Notes: a model not told the origin generated them from the sequence alone. Shown: positions 9,080 to 18,238, numbered from the stretch's first letter. The stretch is 64,000 nucleotides of DNA from Larkinella soli (GCF_003703975.1 NZ_QTJY01000010.1:204503-268502); one strand, 5' to 3'. Numbers and translations: made by a program.

Positions 9080-9748
9080 TCACCAGTAGGCGGAGGGCAG
9101 GCTGGTCTGGTGCACCTCCAGTGAGATATCGGGAGAGTGTACGGCCATCCGGTTCAGCGCGGTGTACATCAGGCGAATGGCGTCTTCGATCCGCTTCCAT
9201 CCTTCTTCCGACGACAGATCGATGCCGACGAGCGTCCGGTTGTTGCGGGCCAGCAGCGTCATATACGACATGGCTCCTACCATAATGGCCGAAATCGCCC
9301 GGAAATCCGTTCCTTTTATGAAGGAAAGTTCATCGATCATCCGGGTCACTTCCTCATCATAGGCCTGGCTGGCGATGTCGGCGGTCAGGTCGTTTTCCAT
9401 GACGGTGGCCTTCAGCACCTGAAAAGCCGCCGGGAACTGCCGGAAGTAGCGGTAGGTGTGAATCAGCTGTTTGTACCAGAGTTTGGATAGGTCGTGTTCA
9501 TGAACCGGACGCAACTGCTCCACCGTGGCCGGACTTAACAGCGGAAACAACCGGCCCATCTTGATGTAGTGGGTCAGCAGGCCGTCGAGACCACCGAAAT
9601 ACCGGTAAATAAGTACTTTACTGACACCCGCTTTTTCGGCAATCCGATTAATGCCGATTCCCTCGACGCCCTTCTCCGCGATGACCTCTTCAATCGCGTT
9701 GATAATTCTCTGGGAGGTCTGCGCACGATTCCGTTTTACTTTTTCCAT
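9080..9748 (-). CDS. TetR/AcrR family transcriptional regulator
   Basis: 222 residues. The N-terminal TetR helix-turn-helix is clear at about 12-58 (IAEKAGVSKVLIYRYFGG, with the recognition helix ending in YRYF). The C-terminal ligand-binding half is not assignable. It is convergent with the GH65 gene, so it need not control it. No clear operator palindrome was found in its own upstream region, 9749 onward. Bacteroidota TetR genes commonly autoregulate or control efflux or lipid genes. Confidence 0.9.
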   Translation of the reverse strand: MEKVKRNRAQTSQRIINAIEEVIAEKGVEGIGINRIAEKAGVSKVLIYRYFGGLDGLLTHYIKMGRLFPLLSPATVEQLRPVHEHDLSKLWYKQLIHTYRYFRQFPAAFQVLKATVMENDLTADIASQAYDEEVTRMIDELSFIKGTDFRAISAIMVGAMSYMTLLARNNRTLVGIDLSSEEGWKRIEDAIRLMYTALNRMAVHSPDISLEVHQTSLPSAYW

Positions 9749-10045
9749 AGGTTGATAGACGATTTGCTTTTATCACTTATCGGACGCGAGTTGTAGCGAA
9801 AAGTCACATAAAAGTTACAAAAATTGCTAAAATCTTTACGCAGATGTTCCAATGCCAATATTACCGATATATGGTATAATGGTTACTAATTTGAAGCCTC
9901 CGTTCTCCGTCCCGGTCGGCATTTGTTAGTAATTGGTATCATTCCCTAAGTAGAACCACTCAATTTTCCGGCCTTATTTAATAGACACCATCATAAAAGT
10001 TAGTAAGTGGCAAAACCGCTTTTGGGCGCTGTCAATCACATAAAC
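9749..10045. other. AT-rich intergenic region, no gene seen
   Basis: About 300 bases upstream of the TetR gene and downstream of the phospholipase gene. It is clearly richer in A and T than the neighbouring genes and must hold the TetR promoter (minus strand). No convincing open frame, RNA gene or perfect operator-like inverted repeat was found. Confidence 0.5.
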
Positions 10046-10076
10046 AAAAAGCCTGCCGATCTTTCGGCAGGCTTTT
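10046..10076 (-). terminator. Intrinsic terminator of the phospholipase gene
   Basis: Stem GCCTGCCGA / TCGGCAGGC (10051-10059 and 10064-10072) with a TCTT loop. It is flanked by AAAAA on the plus-strand left side (a U-run for the minus-strand transcript) and TTTT on the right. It lies 50 bases past the stop of the minus-strand phospholipase gene. Confidence 0.85.
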
Positions 10077-10121
10077 ATCAGACATGATATTAGACCGGGG
10101 ATGGATAAGGATTCCGGGCGG

Positions 10122-12695
10122 TCAGGAGATTTCCTGGCCCATGGCCGGGTCGCTGAAACCGGTTTTCCCGGTTTCGATCCGGCCCGCATATCGTTTTGTG
10201 AAGGTGTTGAAGCCGTTCACGCGGATACTTAGATCGTACCACCCGAAGCTGCGGGCAAGGTCCAGCACCATCGTTGCCTGACCGCCTTTAGATACCGTAG
10301 CCGTCCGGGTGCCGCCTTTGTAGGCATTGTCGGTCACTTCGATTCTGTACGACCGGTTCCGGTCCGGGGTTTTCATTCTCAGTTCGAGATTGCCGGTCGG
10401 CTTTTTCTTCATATCCCGCTGATAGTCAAGCACAATATCGAGGGCCGGGTCGGCGCCGTCGCCCCGGAATTCGCGGAAGAACCCGTTGGGGCCGTACACC
10501 TGCAGGTAATAGCTGTCGTTTTCGAAGTCGCCGAGCGGCCAGGCATCGGTCAGGCTGTCGCCGGCTTTGACGGCGTAAGCCCAGGTTTTCACATCCGGTT
10601 TCACTCCGCCGGCTTCCCAGACCCGGTACGTACCCGGCGCGTACACGTTGAAGGGCGAACCGGCCGCCCGCTCGCCGAACAGCTCATTCGAAGCTTCGAA
10701 CCGGATGCGGAACGTTTTCCGATCGTCGCTGAGCCGGCCGTCGACGTTGAGCTGATAGGGAAGCGCACAGGAAGCGCGAACGCCCTTCTCCTGCCGGGGC
10801 ATCCAGGGCGAGGCCGACGGACTACGGTTGATCTGGTCGATTTCCTCTCTGGACAGCTTCCGGAAGGCCGACGGCACCTCCCTGAATTTCGCCTTATGAA
10901 TGCTTTGGATAAAAGGCTCTTTCGGTACGAATTTCGGCAGGTCGATTTTCTCGCCGTTGTAAGGCCGGAACACCGAGGTCAGATCGCCGGTAACGGTTCG
11001 GCGCCAGCTGCTGATGTTCGGCTCCTCGATCTTTTTCCCGGTCTTATGACTGAGAAACTTTTCGAGAAATTGAAGCACCGACGTATGATCGAACACCTCC
11101 GAGCAGACGTAGCCGCCCCGGCTCCAGGGGGAGGCAATCAGGAGCGGAACGCGGTAACCGAGTCCGATGGTGCCGGCCCGGGCCTCCCTGGCGGCATTTT
11201 TGCTTTTCCGCTCAAGTTCCTGCTCCATGCCGACGTGCTCGACGGCGGTGTCGATACCGGCGGACGTCCGGCCGGTATCCGGCTTTTCGGGATGCGGGGC
11301 GACGAAGGGCGGCACATGGTCGAAATAGCCGTCGTTTTCGTCATAAGCCAGGATGAAGATGGTTTTCTTCCAGACGTCCGGATTCCGGGTCAGGATGTCC
11401 ATGACCTCGGAAATGTACCAGGCACCGTACCAGGGTGCACCCGGGTGATCGGAGAAGTTCTCGGGGGCCACGATCCACGACACGGCCGGCAGTTGGCCGG
11501 TTCGGACGTCTTCCCGGAACTGGAACAGGACATCCCCCTTCGGAATGCTCACTTCCCGGTCGGTGTCGCCGTCGCGGTATTTCAGGGTCGTCAGTTCGTG
11601 GTAGTGGGGGTCCTTGCTGTTGGTCGTAAACGCTTTCTCGTGCAGGTTTCTGGCCCGCTGCGGCAGCTTTTCATACTTCTCCCGGCTCCACTTTTCCAGA
11701 TCCTCTTTAGCCCGGGCGGCCATGGCTTTTTTTTCCTGAAGCTCTTTGGTCAGCTTTTGGGCGTCCTCCCCGGAGGCCGTCCGCAGCCGGGCTTCCAGCG
11801 CCCCGATTTCGGACGGAAGCGTCTGCTGAAGCGTTTGCAGATACTGCTGGTAAGCGGCCGAAAACCGGACGTTGTATTGCGAAAACCACTCGATCGGGTT
11901 ATCGGTGAAGTTAGCGAGCCAGGCGTCCTCCTCACCCGTGAAGCCCATCGACAGGCTGAGCTCGTTCTGGTAAATTTTCCAGGAAATGCCGTGATCCTCC
12001 AGCCGCTCGGGGAAGGTGGTCCAGTGTGCCGGGTCCTCGTAGTCGACGTCTTCATTGCGGACGTTGGCCTTCGAAGTGCCGTTCTGCTGCTCCCGAATGG
12101 TGCCGGTCCAGAGATACAGGCGGTTCGGCGTGGTTCCGGTCAGGGAGGAGCAGAAATTCTGGTCGCAGACGGTGAAGGCGTCGGCCAGGGCGTAATAAAA
12201 CGGGATATCTTCCCGGTTGTAGTAGCCCAGCGTCAGCGGCATCCGGGCATACTCCTTGTTGCCGGACGGCTTGGCGTCCAGCCATTTATCATACTTCCCG
12301 TCGTTCCGCGCATCGACCTGGTTGGTCCAGGAATGCGGCAGTGAACTCATCCAGGTGGCCTTCGTATCTTTGAGGTTCAGCCGGAAGGGCGCGTAGGTTT
12401 CGCCGGCGGCATTGGTCTGCAGCCAGACGAGGTTCCGGTCGGGCAGGGTGATGGCGCGCGGGTCGTTGAAGCCCCGAACCCCCTGAAGCGTGCCGTAGCA
12501 ATGATCGAACGAGCGGTTTTCCTGCATCAGAATGACTACATGCTCGGCGTCGAGGTAGGTGCTGCCCGGCTGCGGGTCGATGGCCAGGGCCTTCTGGATC
12601 GATGCGGGCAGCGCATTCAGGAAACCGGTGCCGGCGGCCAGCAGGGCGGCTTTTTTAAGGAATTCTCTTCTTGAATCCTGTGAATGGGAATCCAT
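10122..12695 (-). CDS. plcN: Phosphocholine-specific (non-haemolytic type) phospholipase C
   Basis: 857 residues. The N-terminus is a Tat signal (SRREFLKKAALLAAGTGF). It is followed by the phosphoesterase core of the AcpA/PlcN family, starting with HVVILMQENRSFDHCYG (metal ligand Glu-Asn at 59-60) and including SLTGTTPNRLYLWTG. A coiled, charged insertion is seen around 290-350. Two C-terminal repeats match the DUF756 phospholipase C C-terminal domain (about 635-715 and 745-850). The full-length architecture matches bacterial PC-PLC (usually 700-850 residues). The enzyme would be folded in the cytosol and exported to cleave phospholipid head groups in the periplasm or outside. The gene is monocistronic with its own terminator. 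Confidence 0.93.
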   Translation of the reverse strand: MDSHSQDSRREFLKKAALLAAGTGFLNALPASIQKALAIDPQPGSTYLDAEHVVILMQENRSFDHCYGTLQGVRGFNDPRAITLPDRNLVWLQTNAAGETYAPFRLNLKDTKATWMSSLPHSWTNQVDARNDGKYDKWLDAKPSGNKEYARMPLTLGYYNREDIPFYYALADAFTVCDQNFCSSLTGTTPNRLYLWTGTIREQQNGTSKANVRNEDVDYEDPAHWTTFPERLEDHGISWKIYQNELSLSMGFTGEEDAWLANFTDNPIEWFSQYNVRFSAAYQQYLQTLQQTLPSEIGALEARLRTASGEDAQKLTKELQEKKAMAARAKEDLEKWSREKYEKLPQRARNLHEKAFTTNSKDPHYHELTTLKYRDGDTDREVSIPKGDVLFQFREDVRTGQLPAVSWIVAPENFSDHPGAPWYGAWYISEVMDILTRNPDVWKKTIFILAYDENDGYFDHVPPFVAPHPEKPDTGRTSAGIDTAVEHVGMEQELERKSKNAAREARAGTIGLGYRVPLLIASPWSRGGYVCSEVFDHTSVLQFLEKFLSHKTGKKIEEPNISSWRRTVTGDLTSVFRPYNGEKIDLPKFVPKEPFIQSIHKAKFREVPSAFRKLSREEIDQINRSPSASPWMPRQEKGVRASCALPYQLNVDGRLSDDRKTFRIRFEASNELFGERAAGSPFNVYAPGTYRVWEAGGVKPDVKTWAYAVKAGDSLTDAWPLGDFENDSYYLQVYGPNGFFREFRGDGADPALDIVLDYQRDMKKKPTGNLELRMKTPDRNRSYRIEVTDNAYKGGTRTATVSKGGQATMVLDLARSFGWYDLSIRVNGFNTFTKRYAGRIETGKTGFSDPAMGQEIS

Positions 12696-12875
12696 AGCTT
12701 CCGGAGATTACGGTTCGTATGAGTAGTACTTGTCCAGCCCGCACGCAGACTATCCCTCTCCCAAATTTAAGGCAACCGCTTCAGCTCCGAAAAAGCAAAT
12801 CGAAATTTAAAAGGAAGTTAACATTCCATCGGCCGGACGACCGAACATCCCGAAAAAGAGGAAACGACCAAAGCG

Positions 12876-13382
12876 TCAAAGCGGTTTGGGACTGAGCAGG
12901 GCAGCCGTTACCAGCAGCTCCGACAATACCGCCGACAGCGTCCGGACGGCGTTCAGACGATTCCAGGGCGACTCGAACCGGGTTCTCATGGCCGCCAGCT
13001 CGTCGGCCGTGGCCGACGACAGGTCGAACGCTTCCAGCGCGTCGTTCAGCGGCACGTTGCCCAGACCGGTTACGCCGAAGACCCCGACGGTATACACCAC
13101 GGCAGCCCCGAGCAGCAGCCAGAACCGGGCGGAGACCGGCTGGCCGTATTGCAGCCATGTACTGAGCGGGAGCAGCACCAGCGCCCCCAGAAATCCGGCG
13201 AAGAAAACCGGGTTCAGGATGGCCCGGTTGATGGCCTGCATGGCGGCCAGATAGGCGGCATCCGAAACCCGGGCCAGACCCGGGCTGACGGAAAACGAAT
13301 AGGCATAAAACAGACCGGCCATTAAGCCGGTGGCGACGGCCGCGCTCAGCACAACGACGTCGGTGATGGTAAAGTGAAACAT
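12876..13382 (-). CDS. DUF1772 (anthrone-oxygenase-like) membrane protein
   Basis: 168 residues from the ATG at 13382; an in-frame TTG 27 bases upstream is less likely. There are four hydrophobic segments with the DUF1772 pattern: TGLMAGLFYAYSFSVSPGLA at the start, then AMQAINRAILNPVFF, a central helix pair and a C-terminal helix. The family is named from fungal anthrone oxygenases, but most bacterial members have no known activity. It stands alone, 180 bases from the start of the phospholipase gene on the same strand. Confidence 0.85.
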   Translation of the reverse strand: MFHFTITDVVVLSAAVATGLMAGLFYAYSFSVSPGLARVSDAAYLAAMQAINRAILNPVFFAGFLGALVLLPLSTWLQYGQPVSARFWLLLGAAVVYTVGVFGVTGLGNVPLNDALEAFDLSSATADELAAMRTRFESPWNRLNAVRTLSAVLSELLVTAALLSPKPL

Positions 13383-13567
13383 TGCGGCCGTTTGGGTTTG
13401 CGCAGGCAAAGCTACGGCCGCCGGAAGGGGGGTAATAGAACGAAACCGACACGCCCGGATTTTTTATTTTCCGGCGGCCGGCGGGGAAGGCCGTTTTGCA
13501 GTTTTCCGGCCCACCGGCCGCTTCTCCCGGGCCGGCTGCGTCGGGGTTTGCCCGGATCTTTCCCTGA
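13383..13567. other. Intergenic region, nothing recognised
   Basis: Gene-free GC-rich stretch upstream of the DUF1772 gene. Short frames here have no family resemblance. With the segment to 13773 it forms a gap of about 390 bases whose only clear structure is the pair of palindromes at 13663-13712. Confidence 0.4.
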
Positions 13568-13723
13568 TCACCCGTTCGGTCCCGGTGGTTCCCGTTTTCT
13601 GGTAGGGGAAGCCCCTTTGTAATTCCTGGTTTTCGCCTTCGGCGTGGAAAGCGACTGTCCGCCGGCCATGCTGACGGTAACCGTCAGCATGGCCGTGACA
13701 ATCAATTGATTGGCAGAAAACAT
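13568..13723 (-). CDS. Possible small secreted peptide (51 residues)
   Basis: From the ATG at 13723 the frame reads MFSANQLIVTAMLTVTVSMA then GGQSLSTPKAKTRNYKG, with a basic, proline-rich end. The start looks like a signal peptide with cleavage after the small residues near 20, leaving about 30 mature residues. It lies 50 bases downstream of the DUF421 pair on the same strand. A 33-base perfect palindrome falls in the codons for AMLTVTVSMA. No homologue is recalled; it may be a chance frame over a regulatory palindrome. Confidence 0.3.
   Translation of the reverse strand: MFSANQLIVTAMLTVTVSMAGGQSLSTPKAKTRNYKGASPTRKREPPGPNG
13663..13712. repeat. Two adjacent perfect palindromes
   Basis: First, 13663-13695: CGGCCATGCTGACGGT, a central A, then the exact reverse complement (16-base arms). 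Second, 13699-13712: CAATCAATTGATTG, self-complementary. There is no T-run, so a terminator is unlikely. They could be an operator or an RNA hairpin at the end of the DUF421 transcript. Confidence 0.7.
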
Positions 13724-13773
13724 GATTGCTGATGATTTTGTGAACTGGTCTGGATCTTCGACCTGCTCAGATA

Positions 13774-14460
13774 TTAAAGCACGGCCGTCGTCCACTGATC
13801 TTTTCCACAGTTGGAACAATTAGCCGGGTTAACGGCAACGGAGGCCGGATTGCCGCAGAACCCGCACACCCGGGATCCGGATACCGCTTTTTGCCTTTCC
13901 CGGTATTTGGTATCCCAATCCGGAAGGACCGATAAGCCGGGCGTCGGCGTGGGGTTCTCGACCAGCGAAAAAGCGCCGTTCGATTCCAGATAAAGCCGTT
14001 TGACGGCACCCAGGTGATAAAGCCCTTCCGACCGCAACTGGGCCAGCAGCCGCTCCCGCGTGACGCGGCACTGCAGCATCGTATCGAGCTTCATGACCGA
14101 GTTTTCCACCAGGATGTCCAGCTCATCTTCCACGATGGCTTCCATCCGCTGGTTACGGGCGGACATTCTGGAAATGAGCCGCTCGCCAACCACAATCACC
14201 ACCGCCGAAATCACGCCCGGCACCAGGCCCCGGTCCGGCGCCAGAATCGGTATCCCGATAGAAGCCGCCAGGGCCACCATCGCCACCATTTCGGTACGGC
14301 TTAACTGGGCGGCCATCCGTTTGCCCATCAGCCGCATCGCTATCATCAGCAGCGCATACACCACGGCCGTTCGAATCAATACTTCAACGTAAAACATGCC
14401 CGGAACCTCACCGATAAAAATGCGGTGCCAGTCGGTCAATTTCATTTCTTCCGGTTTCAT
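13774..14460 (-). CDS. DUF421 (YetF-like) membrane protein with zinc-ribbon tail, copy 2
   Basis: 228 residues. Three N-terminal membrane segments (about 22-100, including YALLMIAMRLMGKRM, the family's RxxGKR signature) are followed by the soluble DUF421 domain (about 100-180). The C-terminus adds a Cys-rich tail, CGFCGNPA then CSNCGKDQW, with two CxxC pairs as in a zinc ribbon; this is not part of the usual YetF core. It is a tandem paralogue of the gene at 14476, 15 bases away, in one operon. DUF421 proteins are linked to spore or envelope physiology in Bacillus, but no biochemical role is established. Confidence 0.88.
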   Translation of the reverse strand: MKPEEMKLTDWHRIFIGEVPGMFYVEVLIRTAVVYALLMIAMRLMGKRMAAQLSRTEMVAMVALAASIGIPILAPDRGLVPGVISAVVIVVGERLISRMSARNQRMEAIVEDELDILVENSVMKLDTMLQCRVTRERLLAQLRSEGLYHLGAVKRLYLESNGAFSLVENPTPTPGLSVLPDWDTKYRERQKAVSGSRVCGFCGNPASVAVNPANCSNCGKDQWTTAVL

Positions 14461-14475
14461 AAAGTATTCGGCTTG

Positions 14476-15165
14476 TTAACAGACCGCCTGGGTCCACTCC
14501 ACTTCCTGACACACCGGACAGGGGGTTTTCTGATCCTCCATCTGTTCCGTATTGCCGCAGTTCATGCAGGCCACCACGGCAGGGGCAGCCGCCGGCTGTA
14601 GACTATGTACTTCGGGGTCGGTATCGGGAAAGGCCGACAATCCCGGCTTTTCATCCTCGGCGGTGTAAATGCTGAAGAGGCCGCAGGCTTCTATATAAAG
14701 CCGCTCCACTTTGTTCACGTTGAAGATTTTATGGCTGCGAAGCACGGCAAACAGTTGCTGTTTGGAGATTCGGGCTCTCTCCATAGCTTCCAGTTGCAGG
14801 ACGCCGTCTTCGATCAGGAGACTTTCTTTTCCCTGGGTGATCTCTTCGACGCGTTTGCTTTTAAAATCCAGCCGGGTCAGTTGCCGCTGGAATGACAGCG
14901 CGCAGACCAGCACCATCACGCCCAGCAGAATGCCCCGGTCCGGTAACTGCATGATCGGAGAAATAATGGCTCCCAACGTCAGCATGACGGCCATTTCCGT
15001 CAGCGTCAGCTGCCCGTTCATGCGTTTGCCCAGCAGGCGCACGATGACCAGAAAGAACAGCAGAATCAACAGGGAACGAAAGAATACCTCGATCAGAAAT
15101 TCGGGCGGGTTATTTCCCAGCAGGATCCGCTTCCAGTCGTCAAAATGAATTTCCTCCTTTTTCAT
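14476..15165 (-). CDS. DUF421 (YetF-like) membrane protein with zinc-ribbon tail, copy 1
   Basis: 229 residues with the same layout as its neighbour: three membrane helices including VIVRLLGKRMNGQL, a soluble DUF421 domain (RISKQQLFAVLRSH, ERLYIEACG), and a C-terminal CMNCGN then CPVCQEVEW tail with two CxxC pairs. Both paralogues start with a similar KxxEIHFDDWKRI / EEMKLTDWHRI segment and end in W-T-x-A-V-[CL], so the duplication included the tail. It is the first gene of the pair and follows the glycosyltransferase gene by 19 bases, possibly in the same transcript. Confidence 0.88.
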   Translation of the reverse strand: MKKEEIHFDDWKRILLGNNPPEFLIEVFFRSLLILLFFLVIVRLLGKRMNGQLTLTEMAVMLTLGAIISPIMQLPDRGILLGVMVLVCALSFQRQLTRLDFKSKRVEEITQGKESLLIEDGVLQLEAMERARISKQQLFAVLRSHKIFNVNKVERLYIEACGLFSIYTAEDEKPGLSAFPDTDPEVHSLQPAAAPAVVACMNCGNTEQMEDQKTPCPVCQEVEWTQAVC

Positions 15166-15184
15166 GGCTGAATGATGTAAAGTC

Positions 15185-16411
15185 TTACCGATTTTCGAAT
15201 TTGTTCAGAAGCCGGGCTTCGATGAGCCGCTGCATCTGCTGCCATGCGTTGTCCCAGGACTGGGTTTTCAGCTGCTTGTCTACGCCGGCCCAATCCACTT
15301 CGCTGCGCCGGGCCAACGACCGTTCGACGGCTTCTTCAAAAGCCGAAACCGAATTCCCTATCAGGACCGGACCCCAGCCTCCGTAGCTTCGCACCACATC
15401 GCGAATGGGCGTGGAGATGACCGGCAGACCGGCCGCCAGGTATTCCGGAGTCTTCGTGGGACTGATGTAGCGCGTAGATTCGTTGAGGGCGAAAGGAAGC
15501 AGGGCAGCCTGCCAGTTGCTGAAATAGGCGGGCAGTTCATTATAGTTTTTCATGCCCAGGTAGTGCAGGTTGGGTCCCTGCGGCAGGGCGGCCGGGTCGA
15601 TCTTGACCACGGGTCCCAACAGAACGAAATGCCAGTCGGGCCGGCGCTCGGCCAGGGCTTTCAGCAATTCCAGGTCCAGCCGCTCGTCGATTACCCCGCA
15701 AAAGCCGATTCGGGGGCCGGGAATGGCACTCTGGTCCAGAGGGTCGGGCAACCCGTCCCGGCTTTGGGCAAAATGCCGGAAATCGATGCAGCTCGGAAAG
15801 GCGAATACGTGCGGATGATGGGGCTGCTTGGCTTCATATAAACTATGGCCGCCGGTATAGACCAGGTGGGCCCGTTTCAGGAGTTTTTGCTCCTGTTCCA
15901 ACAGCAGAGGGGAAGCGCCGGAAAAAGCCGACAGCTCGTCCATGCAGTCGTACACCGTCAGGGAAGGGCGCAGGTGTTCGGTATACAGGAGGGCCATCGG
16001 CGTAAAATACCAGGCAATAAAATCACTGATCCTTTCCCGTTCCATCCATTGATTGATCAGTTGCCGTTGCAACCGTTCGGCGGTCCTGTCGTCGATGCCG
16101 TGCGGTAAATGCGGGACGATCACCTTAATCCGGTCACCGGCCGCCCGGACCTCCAGCCGGAGCGTTTCGCACCAGACCGGCTCTTCCACATACCAGACCC
16201 GCCAGCGACGGCTGGCCCGGGTCAGCAGGTGCTGGGGACGCTGAAAGACAAAATCCCAACGAAGATGGGAGAAACAAACCAGGTCTCCGACCGTATGGGG
16301 AGCGAAAACATCGGGGGTTTCGGAAACTCCGGGGTCATGGAAATTAGGAACGGGCATTGGCTGCTTACCGGGTAGCCATTGAACCAATCGCATTCGGTTC
16401 CTACCCGGCAT
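15185..16411 (-). CDS. Glycosyltransferase (GT4/GT1-like, GT-B fold)
   Basis: 408 residues. It opens with DLVCFSHLRWDFVFQRPQHL, typical of a subgroup of GT-B enzymes often encoded with UDP-galactopyranose mutase. The donor-binding C-terminal half shows IGFCGVIDERLDLELL and SPTKTPEYLAAGLPVISTP, the usual E-x7-E-like sugar-nucleotide region. Acceptor unknown; an exopolysaccharide or surface glycan is likely. Starts at 16411 or the in-frame ATG at 16357 (MPVPNFHDPG) are both possible. It heads the minus-strand run toward the DUF421 genes. Confidence 0.88.
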   Translation of the reverse strand: MPGRNRMRLVQWLPGKQPMPVPNFHDPGVSETPDVFAPHTVGDLVCFSHLRWDFVFQRPQHLLTRASRRWRVWYVEEPVWCETLRLEVRAAGDRIKVIVPHLPHGIDDRTAERLQRQLINQWMERERISDFIAWYFTPMALLYTEHLRPSLTVYDCMDELSAFSGASPLLLEQEQKLLKRAHLVYTGGHSLYEAKQPHHPHVFAFPSCIDFRHFAQSRDGLPDPLDQSAIPGPRIGFCGVIDERLDLELLKALAERRPDWHFVLLGPVVKIDPAALPQGPNLHYLGMKNYNELPAYFSNWQAALLPFALNESTRYISPTKTPEYLAAGLPVISTPIRDVVRSYGGWGPVLIGNSVSAFEEAVERSLARRSEVDWAGVDKQLKTQSWDNAWQQMQRLIEARLLNKFENR

Positions 16412-16769
16412 TTACGAGTCTGTTGAGCCAACGGTCTGAGCCGAAAAACCCGCATTCTTCGGGCAGGGCCATTTCCTTAATAGGCAGAAAAGACAGGCTC
16501 CAGCGGCCGGCCCGGGGTTGAAAAAGTATACCAAGGCGCCGGTAAGAAGGCATTTGCTTCCAGCATTCCTAAAGAGCGGCTCCGGCTGCGGAAACGACCC
16601 GGAGGCCCATTTCTTTCCCGCGCCGGATGGATAAACCTGTTTTACAGCAGATGCGTATCCGGCCAAAAAACAGCATAAATTCTATCCTCTCTTCTTATAT
16701 TGTACTGCAAAAAGCCGCTTTCGGATGGTGGGCCGCACTGCCGCACCGATTCATGCCGGAGGTCCACGA
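16412..16769. other. Divergent intergenic region, no gene seen
   Basis: About 360 bases between the minus-strand glycosyltransferase and the plus-strand kelch operon, so it should hold both promoters. A TATATTG sequence near 16697 resembles a -7 box but lacks one T. No RNA gene or strong inverted repeat was found. Confidence 0.4.
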
Positions 16770-18167
16770 ATGAATACCCTGACTCACTGCTTTCCTTCCC
16801 TACGGTGGATCATCCCCGCGATGCTCGTGGCCGGCTGCCGAACCGGCGGGGAGCTGGTGCCCATCCGGAGTCCTGACCCCGTTACGGCAGCGCAGGCATC
16901 GCTGGTGAGCATTCTTGCCATCGGCCCGACCTCGGCCGAAGTCATTGTGAAAAGTATCCGGCTCGAAGCGGCCGGCTGGCGCCTGACGGCCCGTTCGCCC
17001 GAGGGGAGCACGCTTCCCATCCCGTCCGGTGAAACCACCGACCTGAAGGAGTTCCGGCTGACCACCCTCCGGCTCGACGGCCTGGTCGGCGGGCAGACCT
17101 ATCAATTCCGGTTAGCCTTCCGCTTCGCCGAACAGGATTCGATTACCGCCATTCGCTCCTACACACACCGGCTGTCCACCTCGCCCCACTGGACGCGGCT
17201 GGCGCATGCCGCCTTCAGCGGGGGCGATTATACCGCCTGCCCGGTGGCGGTGGACGGCATCTGCGGGTCCAACCCCGACAACGGGTGCGGCCACCCCGGC
17301 ATCGGGGCTTACGTGGGCAACCGCGTGCAACTGCTTCGCTACGCCGGTCCGCAGCAGGACCGGCTGGATACCCGCATCTACGACCGGGCCACTGACAGCT
17401 GGCCGTTCTTTGCCGGCGGAGAAAACCGGACGCCCCGACAGGGCATGATTCAGTATAATCTGTTTCATTTCAAGGGCGTAGACCGCTACCAGTTCAGCGG
17501 ACTGGGCTATATTACCGAGGAGCGGGCGCCGGGTAAGTATTTTTATTACCATGATATGAGCGTGCAGCTGCCCGTCGGAGGCAGCCCGGTCTATCCCCTG
17601 TATGGGGGAGAAGACGGCGAAGTGGCTTTTTTCATGACCACCGACGAAGCCTATTTCCTGACCCAGAACGGCTCACCGGCCATGCGCAGCATCCATGCCA
17701 CCTTCACGCAGACGGTACGCGCGCCCCTGCCCGAGCCGCCCGGGACGCTGGCGACCTTCTCGATCCGCAACATCGGCTACGTGGTCAACCAGCGCCCGGG
17801 CCTGCCCACGCGGCTCTGGGCCTACGACCCGGCTATCGATGTCTGGACCCGGCGCGCCGACTTTCCGGGTCCGTCCCGCCGGCGGGGTACGGCTTTTTCG
17901 CTGGCCCGCAACGGGTATTTCGGCCTGGGTCTGACGCCCGACGGGCAGGGTCTGCGCGATCTATGGCGGTATGATCCCGGCACCGACCGCTGGCAATACG
18001 TCACCGAGTACCCCGGTCAGGGAAACCAGTTGCTGGCCGTGTTCAGTGCGCCGGACGGCGCCAAACCCCAGCGGGCGTATCTGGGCTGGGGCTACGAGGC
18101 CCAGCGGACCGGCACCGGAGTCAACCGCATCGTGGGCTGCACCGACTGGTGGGAGCTGACGCCCTGA
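16770..18167 (+). CDS. Kelch-like beta-propeller lipoprotein
   Basis: 465 residues from the ATG at 16770, chosen because GGAGG lies 7 bases upstream and the N-terminus becomes a lipoprotein signal (lipobox VAGC). An in-frame start at 16725 is possible. An N-terminal fibronectin-III-like segment (about 25-130) precedes kelch-type blades with repeated aromatic motifs (RLWAYDPAIDVWTRRADFPG, DLWRYDPGTDRWQYVTEYPG). It is the first gene of a three-gene outer-membrane operon with DUF4249 and a TonB-dependent receptor, an arrangement seen in Cytophagales. A surface-exposed recognition or ligand-capture role is inferred. Confidence 0.85.
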   Translation: MNTLTHCFPSLRWIIPAMLVAGCRTGGELVPIRSPDPVTAAQASLVSILAIGPTSAEVIVKSIRLEAAGWRLTARSPEGSTLPIPSGETTDLKEFRLTTLRLDGLVGGQTYQFRLAFRFAEQDSITAIRSYTHRLSTSPHWTRLAHAAFSGGDYTACPVAVDGICGSNPDNGCGHPGIGAYVGNRVQLLRYAGPQQDRLDTRIYDRATDSWPFFAGGENRTPRQGMIQYNLFHFKGVDRYQFSGLGYITEERAPGKYFYYHDMSVQLPVGGSPVYPLYGGEDGEVAFFMTTDEAYFLTQNGSPAMRSIHATFTQTVRAPLPEPPGTLATFSIRNIGYVVNQRPGLPTRLWAYDPAIDVWTRRADFPGPSRRRGTAFSLARNGYFGLGLTPDGQGLRDLWRYDPGTDRWQYVTEYPGQGNQLLAVFSAPDGAKPQRAYLGWGYEAQRTGTGVNRIVGCTDWWELTP

Positions 18168-18238
18168 AGCCGGAGGAAGCTGAAACGGGTTTATTCATAG
18201 ATACCTAAACGCTTTACCTTGTGAGGATCCTTTTATTC

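Noticed and set aside
9835..9900. TetR operator around the sequence ACCGATATATGGT
   Set aside because: The symmetry fails at two central pairs; it is no better than expected in AT-rich DNA.
13384..13409. TTG start adding nine residues to the DUF1772 protein
   Set aside because: The ATG at 13382 begins just before the first membrane segment as in the family.
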